Part shown: piece by piece, positions 36,548 to 45,299 of the stretch
Layout: each line of letters opens with the position of its first letter
Position numbering within the stretch: the first letter of the stretch is position 1
NCBI GenBank assembly: GCA_900537125.1
Contig: UNRJ01000006.1
Location: 310,001 to 374,000 of the forward strand
Length of the DNA: 64,000 nt
Origin: Rhodobacteraceae bacterium Alg238-R152
Lineage (GTDB): Bacteria; Pseudomonadota; Alphaproteobacteria; Rhodobacterales; Rhodobacteraceae
Reading direction: 5' to 3'
Translations under genes and position numbers: made by a program
The notes under the pieces: generated by a model
Database searches by the model: none
Seen by the model: only the letters and a program-made list of their open reading frames with translations
What the model was told of the DNA's origin: nothing

Positions 36548-37873
36548 ATGTTACGGATTCTCAAACACCCAGCCTTCGCCAAGTTGTTTGCCGCCCAAGT
36601 AGTGGCCCTCGCAGGCACCGGATTATTGACCATCGCCTTGGGGCTTTTGGCTTATGACTTGGCTGGCCCTGCGGCAGGTGCGGTTTTAGGCACAGCCTAT
36701 GCCATTAAGATGGTGGCCTATGTGGGCCTGTCTCCCGTGCTGGGGGCGCTGGCGGCCCGCCTGCCCCGCCGCGGCCTTTTGATTTTTGCAGACCTCGTGC
36801 GCTTTGGCGTGGCGCTGTTCTTGCCGTTTGTGGATTCGGTGGCGCAGATTTATGTGCTGATCTTCCTGCTACAAAGCGCATCCGCCCTATTCACCCCCAC
36901 CTTTCAGGCGATCATTCCGGACATTTTGGCCAAAGAAGAAGATTACACGCGGGCGCTGTCACTCTCACGTTTGGCCTATGATCTGGAGAACCTTTTGTCA
37001 CCGGCACTGGCCGGTGTTTTGCTGTTGGTGATGAGCTATCACGGGCTGTTTGTGGGCACTGCGGCGGGCTTTTTGATCTCCACTCTGTTGATCCTGATCA
37101 CAACGTTGCCGCCGCGTCCCAAAAGCAAAGACCGTCCGTTTCGTGAGCGCCTGACTCGGGGGGCTTGGATTTACTTGGCGACTCCGCGCTTGCGGGGGTT
37201 GCTGGCGTTCAACATGGCGGCGGCGGCAAGTGTGTCTTACGTGCTGGTGAACACGGTGGTGTTGGTGCGCGATGGCTATGGCATGGGCGAGGCCGGTCTT
37301 GCGATGGCCATGGGCGCCTTTGGCGCGGGCAGCATGGTGGCCGCGTTGTCGTTGCCCCGCCTGTTGGAGCAATTGCCGGATCGGCGGGTTATGGGGACCA
37401 GTGCGGCGGCTTTGGCCGGGGTTACGGTGGCCCATGGGCTGTGGATGCAGAATTTTGGAATATTGAGCTGGCCCGCGTTTTTGGGGCTCTGGGCCGTTGT
37501 TGGGGCGTTGTTTTCTGCCATCCTGACCCCTTCGGGCCGCCTGTTGCGCCGATCGGCACACGCCGAAGATCGCCCTGCGGTGTTCACCGCGCAGTTTGCC
37601 CTCAGCCACGTGTGTTGGCTGGTCGCTTATCCGCTGGCGGGCTGGAGCGCGACGCAGGGATCACAGGCGATGTCGCTGTTGGTGCTGGGCGCGGTTGGAT
37701 TGGTGAGCACTTTTGGGGGGTATTGGGTTTGGACTCCGGCATCCAAAGAGGTGATGCATGAGCATCCAGAACTGCCGGAAGATCACCCGCACTTGAAAGC
37801 ACACGGCGGGCGGCGGCATGCGCATGCCTTTGTGATTGATGACGAACATCATGCCTGGCCAACACACGGCTAA
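36548..37873 (+). CDS. MFS transporter with His-rich C-terminal tail
   Basis: A 441-residue major facilitator of the MFS_3/EntS-like type with about 12 membrane helices (AKLFAAQVVALAGTGLLTIALG at the start; a conserved RLPRRGLLIFADLVRFG loop between helices 2 and 3). The last ~35 residues form a cytoplasmic tail rich in His and acidic residues (MHEHPELPEDHPHLKAHGG, RRHAHAF), which could bind metal. EntS relatives export siderophores or drugs; the substrate here is unknown. Start ATG at 36548, divergent from the quinone reductase. Confidence 0.9.
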   Translation: MLRILKHPAFAKLFAAQVVALAGTGLLTIALGLLAYDLAGPAAGAVLGTAYAIKMVAYVGLSPVLGALAARLPRRGLLIFADLVRFGVALFLPFVDSVAQIYVLIFLLQSASALFTPTFQAIIPDILAKEEDYTRALSLSRLAYDLENLLSPALAGVLLLVMSYHGLFVGTAAGFLISTLLILITTLPPRPKSKDRPFRERLTRGAWIYLATPRLRGLLAFNMAAAASVSYVLVNTVVLVRDGYGMGEAGLAMAMGAFGAGSMVAALSLPRLLEQLPDRRVMGTSAAALAGVTVAHGLWMQNFGILSWPAFLGLWAVVGALFSAILTPSGRLLRRSAHAEDRPAVFTAQFALSHVCWLVAYPLAGWSATQGSQAMSLLVLGAVGLVSTFGGYWVWTPASKEVMHEHPELPEDHPHLKAHGGRRHAHAFVIDDEHHAWPTHG

Positions 37874-37879
37874 TGCCGG

Positions 37880-38533
37880 TTAGCGGGCCAGCAGGCGCAG
37901 GCCTTGGGTCACATCGGAGCGCACCGCAAGGCGCAGGCCGGGCTCGTCCCCGGCTTTGAGCGCGGCGATGATCAGACGGTGATAATGTGGCGGCTCGGTC
38001 TGGCGCAGGCGGCCATAAAGCGCCCGCATCGTGGGGCCCAGTTGCAGCCAAACGGTTTCGGCCATGGCCAACATTGCCGGGGCCTGTGCACGCAAGTAGA
38101 GCGTGCGGTGGAACTCAAGATTGGCACGAATATAGCCCACTGAATCACGTTTGGTCACGGCTTCAGCCACCGTGCCGTTGATCGCCACAAGACGGTCGAT
38201 CAATGCCATATGGGCACGTGGCAGGGCGCGACTGGCCAGCTCCACTTCGATCAGCGCACGCAGGGCGGCCAATTCTTCTAGACGTTCACTGCTGAGTTCT
38301 GGTGTAGCCACGCGACCAGAGTTGGACAGGGTCAACGCGCCCTCTGCTACTAGACGGCGGACCGCTTCACGGGCCGGGGTCATGGAGACATCAAACTCTT
38401 TGCCAATGCCGCGCAGGGTCAGGGCTGCCCCCGGCGCGCGCTCACCATACATGATGCTGGTGCGCAGGGCGCGGTAGACGCGGTCATGGGCGGCGGCGGA
38501 TTGATCCGGGGTGGAGCGACTGGATGTGATCAT
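37880..38533 (-). CDS. GntR family regulator, FCD domain
   Basis: A 217-residue regulator with an N-terminal winged helix-turn-helix (RVYRALRTSIMYGERAPGAALT, GKEFDVSMTPAREAVRRLVAEGAL) and a C-terminal FadR-type ligand domain. The segment NLEFHRTLYLRA has the His expected for the metal-binding site of FCD proteins. Such regulators usually sense small organic acids. It converges with the MFS gene; no divergent target lies next to its start, so its target is elsewhere. Confidence 0.9.
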   Translation of the reverse strand: MITSSRSTPDQSAAAHDRVYRALRTSIMYGERAPGAALTLRGIGKEFDVSMTPAREAVRRLVAEGALTLSNSGRVATPELSSERLEELAALRALIEVELASRALPRAHMALIDRLVAINGTVAEAVTKRDSVGYIRANLEFHRTLYLRAQAPAMLAMAETVWLQLGPTMRALYGRLRQTEPPHYHRLIIAALKAGDEPGLRLAVRSDVTQGLRLLAR

Positions 38534-38578
38534 TCTGCCTTTGTGATCACATAGGCAACAAAGGTCAATGCGACGCGA

Positions 38579-39271
38579 CTACAGGGCAAATTGATAGCGG
38601 TGTAGCTCTTGGCCATGCGTCCTCAGCCAGCGGCGTTGGACCTCATAGGGCCCATGAATAAGGGTGACCTCATTCCAGAAAGCTTGAGAATGGTTCATCT
38701 CTTTTAAATGCGCCACTTCGTGAGCGGCGACATAGTCGAGCACATCAGGCGACGCCATCACAAGCCGCCAGGAAAACATCAACGCACCCTCCGATGAGCA
38801 AGAGCCCCAGCGGGAGCGGGTGTCACGTAGGGTGAGTTTGGTGGGTTTGCGTCCCAAACACACACCGTAGTGATCCACCGCTTCGGCGAGCCTGTGGCGG
38901 GCAAGCTCTTTCAAGTACCCCTGCACCTTGCGCCCCACGTGCTCCGGCTTACCCGGCACCGCAAGTTCACCGCTGCCCAGTTGCACAGAGCGGCTTGCCC
39001 CCGGCACAATCAGGCGCGCGCAGCCAGCCACAGGCACCTCAGCCCCAAGAGTGACCGTGACCACGTCAGGCTGCCGTGCCACCTGTTTGCGCAGCCAGTC
39101 CTGCTTTTCGGTGGCAAAATCCATCGCTTCACGTTCCGACACCCCATTCGGAATCGTCAGCGTGACTTTCCCATCAAGCCGCGAGACGCGCAGGCTAATC
39201 CGGCGCGCGCGGCCAGATCGGCGCAAAGCAACCGTCACAGGCGGCGTTCCGGGGATGATATGTTGCGCCAT
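38579..39271 (-). CDS. YgjP-type metallopeptidase (M48-like, DUF45)
   Basis: A 230-residue predicted zinc metallopeptidase. The active site is AHEVAHLKEMNHSQAFW: a His-Glu-x-x-His zinc motif with a third His six residues later. Upstream is LRDTRSRWGSCSSEGALMFSWRLV, a conserved DUF45 segment. E. coli YgjP and SprT-like proteins share the layout. The N-terminal ~130 residues are specific to the family. It is monocistronic and divergent from the FYDLN protein gene, with 108 bases between the starts. Substrate unknown. Confidence 0.9.
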   Translation of the reverse strand: MAQHIIPGTPPVTVALRRSGRARRISLRVSRLDGKVTLTIPNGVSEREAMDFATEKQDWLRKQVARQPDVVTVTLGAEVPVAGCARLIVPGASRSVQLGSGELAVPGKPEHVGRKVQGYLKELARHRLAEAVDHYGVCLGRKPTKLTLRDTRSRWGSCSSEGALMFSWRLVMASPDVLDYVAAHEVAHLKEMNHSQAFWNEVTLIHGPYEVQRRWLRTHGQELHRYQFAL

Positions 39272-39379
39272 CTACGCTCCTATACCGACAATGCGATGTT
39301 ACCCTTTGACATGCGGCCATTGTTATGGCACCTCCCCCAAATCGTCGAGAGAGACTCAACCGATTGAAGGGGACAACCC

Positions 39380-39712
39380 ATGCCCAACGAAGAATGGGGC
39401 GTCAAGCGCGTTTGCCCAACCACCGGCAAGCGATTCTATGACCTGAACAAAAACCCCGTCATCAGCCCCTACACGGGCGATGTCGTGGAAGTAGAAACCG
39501 GCAAAAGCCGGATGATTGCTGCTGACGAAGCGGATGCAGCAACGCTGAAAGCAAAAGCGAAAGATGCGGATTCCGCAGACGACGTGCTGGATGATGATGA
39601 CACCGTTGATCTGGAACTCGAAGACGATGTTCTGGACGACGATGATGAAGAAGACGACAATGTTTCGCTGGATGAAATCGCGGATGTTGCGGCTGACGAC
39701 GAAGAAAACTAA
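39380..39712 (+). CDS. TIGR02300 family protein (FYDLN acidic protein)
   Basis: A 110-residue protein with a conserved N-terminal segment GVKRVCPTTGKRFYDLNKNP, followed by ISPYTGD and an extremely acidic low-complexity tail (runs such as DDVLDDDDTVDLELEDD). This is the alphaproteobacterial FYDLN-acid family, whose function is unknown. The isolated CP-x-TGK-x-FYDLN segment with one cysteine looks like a degenerate metal knuckle. The start ATG is at 39380 behind GAAGGGGACAA. The next feature is a tRNA gene. Confidence 0.93.
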   Translation: MPNEEWGVKRVCPTTGKRFYDLNKNPVISPYTGDVVEVETGKSRMIAADEADAATLKAKAKDADSADDVLDDDDTVDLELEDDVLDDDDEEDDNVSLDEIADVAADDEEN

Positions 39713-39731
39713 TCGTCGGAAAAAAGTTACA

Positions 39732-39804
39732 CCGGGGCGGAGTTTTTTGCTTGAACCCGCCCCGGGATGCGCCTAATTAGGCGCCCACAGGCAGAGATGC
39801 CTGA
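39732..39804. repeat. Three palindromes between the FYDLN gene and tRNA-Ala
   Basis: In order: CCGGGGCGG (39732-39740) / CCGCCCCGG (39757-39765), a perfect 9-base stem that probably terminates the FYDLN gene; a perfect 16-base palindrome GCGCCTAATTAGGCGC (39769-39784); and AGGC-N6-GCCT (about 39789-39802). The last two lie within 45 bases of the tRNA 5' end, where a promoter is expected. Confidence 0.6.
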
Positions 39805-39811
39805 CTGGTTT

Positions 39812-39887
39812 GGGGCCTTAGCTCAGCTGGGAGAGCGCTTCGCTGGCAGCGAAGAGGTCAGGAGTTCGATCCTCCTAGGCTCCACCA
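39812..39887 (+). tRNA. tRNA-Ala (anticodon GGC)
   Basis: A 76-base cloverleaf: acceptor stem GGGGCCT with AGGCTCC (one wobble pair), D arm AGCTCAGCTGGGAGAGC, anticodon arm CTTCG-CTGGCAG-CGAAG with anticodon GGC, T arm with GTTCGATC, and an encoded CCA end. It reads alanine codon GCC. The cloverleaf was folded by hand; all stems pair. Confidence 0.96.
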
Positions 39888-40037
39888 AACCACTCTCCGA
39901 AAATGATGACTGGCGTTTCACTCGAAGACCGTGCGTGCGCGGCGCATTTGCGCCACACGAGGCGATCCGTGTGATTTCAACAAGCAAAGTCGCTCGAGCC
40001 GGAACATGGCTGTTCAGAGACCGCTTTCGAGGCGGTA

Positions 40038-40065
40038 ATAAAAAGAGCTCCCGAAAGAGCCCTTT
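40038..40065 (-). terminator. Intrinsic terminator of DUF1254 gene
   Basis: On the minus strand AAAGGGCTC pairs with GAGCTCTTT around TTTCGG and runs into TTTATT. It begins nine bases after the DUF1254 stop. Confidence 0.85.
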
Positions 40066-40073
40066 GGATTCTA

Positions 40074-41597
40074 TTATTTCGAGATGTTTTCTACGTCATT
40101 CAGCATCCAGTTCTTGAACCAGTCTTCTGTTGCCGGCCGGTACAGTCGGAACAGAAAAAACCAATCGTTTGCGCTTGTTGCACTCTCAGTGGTCACCCAG
40201 TTCGCCTCATAACCTTCGGGAACTTCTTCCAAGTTTGGCGCGTAATATACATCAACCGAGCCATCCTCATTCTTCACCATCTTGTCCAGATCTTTGGTGG
40301 ACGCACCAACACGGTCGACACCCCGATTGAAGTTCTTGGTTTCCATATTGTAGACGATGGCCGACCAGAAATCTTTCGCGGGCACGTCCGCCGGAACATT
40401 GAGCTTATACGTGTCTTCGCCATTCAGCATATTCCCATCTGAATCGCGCAGACCCGTCAGGTAAAACGTCGCGCCACCTAGCTCACTAGGCAGGAAAGTT
40501 ACGTAGAAATAAGTCGCAGCCCGCTTGTCGATAAGGATCTCCTCGCCATCTTCAAACGGGAACCCCATCTGCGCCTGAGGGCCGAAGTTCCAGAAAGACC
40601 ATTCGGAGAGTTTCTCGCCATCCTTAACCCAAAGCGGCGCAACAGTTTCGCCCTCGGTTACAAATTTCGCCTGCATGTAGGAGTATGCGAGCTCCAAGCC
40701 TTCAAGTGCGGCTTTTTTCTGGGTTGGCGTCGGGTCAAACGCCTCACCTTTCTTGATGCCAATACTTTGAAGCATGGAGTAAATGGCGCGATCTTTCTCG
40801 CGAACCGGGTTGTTCTGAACCACATCGTTAATGTCTTCAATAAAAGTCATGTTGTAGTAAGGCAGACAGTCATACGGTAGGTCAGTCGCATCAAGGTAGT
40901 CGGTTGGCTCGACTTCACCGTTCACAACCTCTTCCAGCGAGTAGATTTTAATGCCTTTTGCGTGTTCGCCAGCTTCTGCATGCGTGGCGCCGTTCAGCAG
41001 TGTTGGACGGAACGAAAAAGACGCATCATGCGTGTCAAAGTTGGGCACGATTATGTAGCCCTGCGCTGCTAACTCCTCTGCTGTGCCAAACTCATTGCTG
41101 TATCCGGGGGGAAGGAACAGGTATTTCCCGCCATCGCCCTCGTCAGCGCCCCTAGAGCCAACATCAAGCATCGGCACATGCCAGGCCGAAATGAAGGACC
41201 CAAAGTAGTCGACTTTGTCCGTCATTGGGGGAACTTCAACAATCATCGGGCCGTTTTTGACCGAGATCGACCCCCATGCGTACGCAGTGGTGTCGTTTGC
41301 TGTCAGAAAGCCTTTCTCTGACCCAAACGGCTTGGTGACAAAGTTCACCGTATCGTAGTCTCCGCCGGCACGCACCGTCGCCTTGATAAAGTCTACTTGG
41401 GCAACTGCAGGCATATAGTGGATGGCGGCTTGAGTGGCGCGCTGCACCATAATGTCATATTCGATGTCGGCGTGTTTTTGCGAGCGGGCCAGTATATCGC
41501 CGGTATCGTTAAAACTCTCGTCTGTTGGCGTAGTCGCCAGAGAAGCACTGCACATAAAAGATATGGCGAGAGCGGTCGAGCCAATTAGGTTTTTCAT
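40074..41597 (-). CDS. DUF1254/DUF1214 domain-containing exported protein
   Basis: A 507-residue protein with a Sec signal peptide (MKNLIGSTALAISFMCSASLA, cleavage near residue 21). The N-terminal DUF1254 domain includes DTVNFVTKPFGSEKGFLTANDTT and VPPMTDKVDYFGSF; the C-terminal DUF1214 domain includes ATYFYVTFLPSELGGATFYLTGL and PADVPAKDFWSAIVYN. No activity is established. The ATG at 41597 is behind GGAG. It has its own terminator and sits between tRNA-Ala and acnB, with no operon partners, which would fit a recently inserted single gene, although no attachment repeat was found. Confidence 0.88.
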   Translation of the reverse strand: MKNLIGSTALAISFMCSASLATTPTDESFNDTGDILARSQKHADIEYDIMVQRATQAAIHYMPAVAQVDFIKATVRAGGDYDTVNFVTKPFGSEKGFLTANDTTAYAWGSISVKNGPMIVEVPPMTDKVDYFGSFISAWHVPMLDVGSRGADEGDGGKYLFLPPGYSNEFGTAEELAAQGYIIVPNFDTHDASFSFRPTLLNGATHAEAGEHAKGIKIYSLEEVVNGEVEPTDYLDATDLPYDCLPYYNMTFIEDINDVVQNNPVREKDRAIYSMLQSIGIKKGEAFDPTPTQKKAALEGLELAYSYMQAKFVTEGETVAPLWVKDGEKLSEWSFWNFGPQAQMGFPFEDGEEILIDKRAATYFYVTFLPSELGGATFYLTGLRDSDGNMLNGEDTYKLNVPADVPAKDFWSAIVYNMETKNFNRGVDRVGASTKDLDKMVKNEDGSVDVYYAPNLEEVPEGYEANWVTTESATSANDWFFLFRLYRPATEDWFKNWMLNDVENISK

Positions 41598-41817
41598 TGA
41601 ATGAACTCCGGTTGTTTGAAAGCGGATGGCCAATAATACTGTGTTCTGTGCGTCGATGTCGGTGATGCATTCAAGTCTGCTCTAAAAGTTAGCAGTCTCG
41701 AACGCCGAGCAAGCTAGGGAAAACTTTCTGTTTTTCTCGCTGATCCGATAATCTATCGCGCGATGTACACCCCACGGTTTTGGACGTGTATCAACAGTGA
41801 CCCAAAGCGCAGGCAAC

Positions 41818-41850
41818 AAAAAACCCCCGCCACGTTTCCGCGTCGGGGGT
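41818..41850 (-). terminator. Intrinsic terminator of acnB
   Basis: On the minus strand ACCCCCG pairs with CGGGGGT and is followed by TTTTTTG, about 40 bases after the acnB stop. The rest of the 292-base gap up to the DUF1254 start holds nothing recognisable. Confidence 0.88.
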
Positions 41851-41889
41851 GATTTCTTCTGGGCTGCACCAAAGTGCATCCATTTGGCT

Positions 41890-44676
41890 TTAGAAGTGTG
41901 CCGACTTGGTGTTTGCAGGCGCCAGTGGCGGTGCAAATTTGGTCAAGTCGATGCCTTCCACGGCCTCTTTGTACTCTTCCAGCGTAGGCGTGCGGCCAAG
42001 GACAGCAGCAAGCACCACAAGTGGGGTTGAGGCCAGCAGGCTTTCACCTTTCTTCTCTGGCAAGTCGGCCACAACGCGGCCCTGGAACAGGCGTGTCGAG
42101 GTCGCCAGAACCGTGTCACCTTTGGCGGCTTTTTCCTGGTTGCCCATGCAGAGGTTACAGCCGGGACGTTCAAGATAGAGAATGTTCTCATACTCGGTGC
42201 GCGCCTGGCTTTTGGGGAACATGTCGTCGAACTCAAAGCCCGAGTACTTCTGCAGGATCTCCCAATCGCCCTCTTCTTTCATCTCATCGATGATGTTGTA
42301 GGTCGGTGCAGCCACAACCAGCGGTGCTTTGAACTCAACTTTGCCGTTGGCAGCCTCGATGTTCTTCAGCATCTGAGCGACAATTTTCATGTCACCTTTG
42401 TGCACCATGCAGGAGCCAACAAAGCCCAGATCCACCTTCTTTTCAGCGTTGTAGTAGCTGATTGGGCGGATGGTATCGTGGGTGTAGCGCTTGGAGACGT
42501 CGGCGTTGTTCACGTCTGGATCCGCAATCATGGGTTCAACAATCTGGTCCAGATCAACAACCACTTCAGCGAAGTATTTGGCGGTGGAATCCGGGGTCAG
42601 CGCAGGCTTGGCACCAGACTTGATCTCAGCAATGCGGGCGTCCGCTTTGTCGATCAGGCCCTGAAGCATTTTCACTTCGTTATCCATGCCTTTGTCGATC
42701 ATGATCTGGATGCGGTGCTTGGCGAGTTCCAGCGAGCCAACCAGCGTCTCATCGTTGGAGATACAGATCGAGGCTTTGGCCTTCATTTCCGCAGTCCAGT
42801 CGGTGAAGGTAAAGGCTTGGTCGGCCAGAAGCGTGCCAATGTGCACTTCGATCACGCGGCCCTGGAAGACGTTGTCACCGTGCTGCTGCAACATCTGCAA
42901 CTGTGTGGCGTGCACCACGTCGCGGAAGTCCATGTGCTCTGCCATCTGGCCTTTGAACGTCACTTTCACGGACTCAGGGATCGGCATAGACGCCTCACCC
43001 GTGGCCAGCGCCAGCGCAACCGTGCCGGAGTCCGCGCCAAACGCCACGCCTTTGGACATACGGGTGTGGCTGTCGCCGCCGATGGTGATGTCCCAGTCGC
43101 TCACGGTGAGGTCGTTCAGAACCTTGTGAATCACGTCGGTCATGGCGTGATACTGATCTTTGGGGTCACGTGCGGTGATCAGGCCAAAATCGTTCATGAA
43201 CTTCATCAGACGTGGGGTGTTAGCCTGCGCCTTGACGTCCCACACGGAGGCGGTGTGACAGCCGGACTGATACGCGCCGTCCACGATGGGGGACACGATG
43301 GTGGCCGCCATGGCCTCCAGTTCCTGCATGGTCATCAGGCCGGTGGTGTCCTGAGAACCCACGATGTTGACCTCAACACGCACATCGGAACCCGCGTGCA
43401 GTGTTGCGCCCGGAGTGGTGCCCACAGCGTTTTTGTTGAAAATCTTTTCAACCGCGGTCAGGCCTTGGCCCTCTTTGGTGATCTCCTTGGAGGCGGCAAA
43501 TACTGGTGTTGGTTCAACGCCCAGCGCGCCGGCCGCAAATGTTTGCAGCTTCTTACCAAAAACAATTGCGTAAGAGCCGCCGGCCTTCATGAACTCCGCT
43601 TTTTGCGGGGTGAAGGAGGCCGCCACGTCGACCAGCTCTTCGCCACCTTCGCTCAGCAGTTTTTTGGACTTGGTGTTGATCTTCAGAACGGTGCCGGTCT
43701 CAACAGAGTATTTCTGCTCCAGGATCGGGTTGCCGTCGTTGTTGAGGATCGGGTTGCCGTCCTCATCAGATTTGCGCACCCAGTTCTTCAGATCCAGACC
43801 AATACCGCCAGTCACGCCAACGGTGGTCAAAAAGATCGGGGAGATGCCGTTGGTGCCCGCCACAACAGGGGCGTAGTTCACAAATGGCACGTAGGGAGAG
43901 GCTTGCTTACCGGTCCAGAGCGCCACGTTGTTCACGCCGGACATACGGGAGGAACCCACGCCCATGGTGCCTTTTTCGGCAATCAACATCACCTGTTTGC
44001 CCGGGTGCTGCAGCTTCAGCTCTTCGATGTGCTTCTGCCCAGCTTCCGAAATCATACACTTGCCGTGCAATTCACGGTCCGCGCGGGAGTGCGCTTCGGC
44101 GCCCGGGGACAGCAGGTCGGTAGAGATGTCACCCTCGCCGGCGATGAAGGTCACAAGTTCGATCTCTTCGTCGATGTCTGGCAGTTTGGTGAAGAATTCT
44201 GCTTTGGCGTAGCTTTCCAGCAGCTCTTTGGCGACGGCATTGCCCGAATCCAGCGCCTCTTTTAGGCGGGCCTGGTCGGCGTCATACAGGAAGACCTGAG
44301 TCTTCAAAACGTCTGCCGCCTGCGCCGCAATCGCGGCATCGTCGCCCAGCGCAAGATCCAGCAGCACGCGCACGGAAGGACCACCTTTCATGTGCGACAG
44401 CATTTCAAACGCAAACGCGGGGGTGATTTCGGCAACGTCTGCCGCGCCGAGGATGATCTCTTTGAGGAAGTCTGCTTTTACACCTGCGGCGCTGGTGGTG
44501 CCGGGCAAGGTGTTGTAAATGAAGAACTTCAGAGAGTCTTCGCGATGGGCGTTGGCGGTGTCTTTGATCTGTTCAATCAGTTCGCTGACCAGCGCGCCGT
44601 TATCGATTGGCTTTGGATTCAGACCTTCGGATTTCCGGGTCTCAATCTCATTCAGATAATCTGTATACAAGCTCAT
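41890..44676 (-). CDS. acnB: Bifunctional aconitate hydratase 2 / 2-methylisocitrate dehydratase
   Basis: A 928-residue iron-sulfur enzyme of the TCA cycle; AcnB also dehydrates 2-methylisocitrate. The N-terminal HEAT-like domain (ALVSELIEQIKDTANAHRED) marks the B class. It is followed by the swivelling domain and the [4Fe-4S] core, with cluster cysteines at SGCHTA, and GCNLCMGNQEKA (CxxC) near the C-terminus. A segment with a repeated GNPIL (EDGNPILNNDGNPILEQ) is seen around residues 307-323. The start ATG at 44676 is followed by the expected MSLYTDYLNEIETR. Length is slightly longer than E. coli AcnB (865). Confidence 0.97.
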   Translation of the reverse strand: MSLYTDYLNEIETRKSEGLNPKPIDNGALVSELIEQIKDTANAHREDSLKFFIYNTLPGTTSAAGVKADFLKEIILGAADVAEITPAFAFEMLSHMKGGPSVRVLLDLALGDDAAIAAQAADVLKTQVFLYDADQARLKEALDSGNAVAKELLESYAKAEFFTKLPDIDEEIELVTFIAGEGDISTDLLSPGAEAHSRADRELHGKCMISEAGQKHIEELKLQHPGKQVMLIAEKGTMGVGSSRMSGVNNVALWTGKQASPYVPFVNYAPVVAGTNGISPIFLTTVGVTGGIGLDLKNWVRKSDEDGNPILNNDGNPILEQKYSVETGTVLKINTKSKKLLSEGGEELVDVAASFTPQKAEFMKAGGSYAIVFGKKLQTFAAGALGVEPTPVFAASKEITKEGQGLTAVEKIFNKNAVGTTPGATLHAGSDVRVEVNIVGSQDTTGLMTMQELEAMAATIVSPIVDGAYQSGCHTASVWDVKAQANTPRLMKFMNDFGLITARDPKDQYHAMTDVIHKVLNDLTVSDWDITIGGDSHTRMSKGVAFGADSGTVALALATGEASMPIPESVKVTFKGQMAEHMDFRDVVHATQLQMLQQHGDNVFQGRVIEVHIGTLLADQAFTFTDWTAEMKAKASICISNDETLVGSLELAKHRIQIMIDKGMDNEVKMLQGLIDKADARIAEIKSGAKPALTPDSTAKYFAEVVVDLDQIVEPMIADPDVNNADVSKRYTHDTIRPISYYNAEKKVDLGFVGSCMVHKGDMKIVAQMLKNIEAANGKVEFKAPLVVAAPTYNIIDEMKEEGDWEILQKYSGFEFDDMFPKSQARTEYENILYLERPGCNLCMGNQEKAAKGDTVLATSTRLFQGRVVADLPEKKGESLLASTPLVVLAAVLGRTPTLEEYKEAVEGIDLTKFAPPLAPANTKSAHF

Positions 44677-45072
44677 GATGATCCTAGCGATTTGAGGTTG
44701 GCTTAAGCATGAACGCCCTGTCTTTGATGCAATAGTGAGTTACAGGGCAGGTATTGTATGCCGATGTATACCAAGCTTGAGAAAGACGCAAGTTGCCCAT
44801 CGGAACAATTGTCTTGGCTTACTCAAACGTGATGTCGCAGAGCGGCGTATGGCGTCTAATGTAAGCTGCCCTGCCCCGGTTTTCCAGCACACAACACCCT
44901 CCGGACCGCACAGATTGGGGCCTGGTTTCCAGCTAAGGCGACTTGGCCAAGCTGTGCGGATCACAATCAAACAATATCTTGCGGTCCGCACATCATGATG
45001 CAGCAGGATTTTGTTTCCCGCGGCGAAAACCCTATTGACTCACCCGCCGGTTTCCGCGACTTCGGAAGAGAT
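44677..45072. other. Long divergent spacer upstream of acnB and the riboswitch
   Basis: No gene is seen in these ~400 bases. It must hold the minus-strand acnB promoter and the plus-strand promoter for the cobalamin riboswitch. A run TTGTATGCCGATGTATACCAA at 44753-44774 looks partly symmetrical and could be a regulator site, but the symmetry is weak. Confidence 0.4.
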
Positions 45073-45252
45073 GGTTCCCGAGCGACGTCAGTCAACCGGG
45101 ATGAAAAGGGAATACGGTGCGGCCACCGAAAGGTGCCAAATCCGTGACTGCCCCCGCAACTGTAAGCGGCAAGCGACCCCGAGAAGACCACTGAACGCCA
45201 CGCGTTTGGGAAGGTTCGGGAAAGCCACAATCCGCGAGTCAGGAGACCTGCC
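45073..45252 (+). promoter_or_regulatory. Cobalamin (AdoCbl) riboswitch
   Basis: The conserved elements of the cobalamin riboswitch appear in order: GGTTCCC, CCGGGATGAAAAGGGAA, then CCCCCGCAACTGTAAGCGG (B12-box region), and GAGTCAGGAGACCTGCC at the 3' end. It lies upstream of DUF1636 and an ABC transporter, and should reduce their expression when adenosylcobalamin is plentiful. Confidence 0.96.
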
Positions 45253-45299
45253 ATCCAAGATGTAACTTCAACCCGGGCGGGGCGTCCGGACAGGAGGCC

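Noticed and set aside
39888..41890. Genomic island inserted at tRNA-Ala
   Set aside because: No integrase, no repeat of the tRNA 3' end and no mobile gene was found in the interval.
42400..44265. 621-codon plus-strand open frame opposite acnB
   Set aside because: It lies fully inside the aconitase gene on the other strand, is rich in His and Arg as expected for a shadow frame in GC-rich DNA, and has no recognisable domain.
44753..44774. Operator upstream of acnB
   Set aside because: The half-sites do not align well when reversed, so symmetry is too weak to claim a site.
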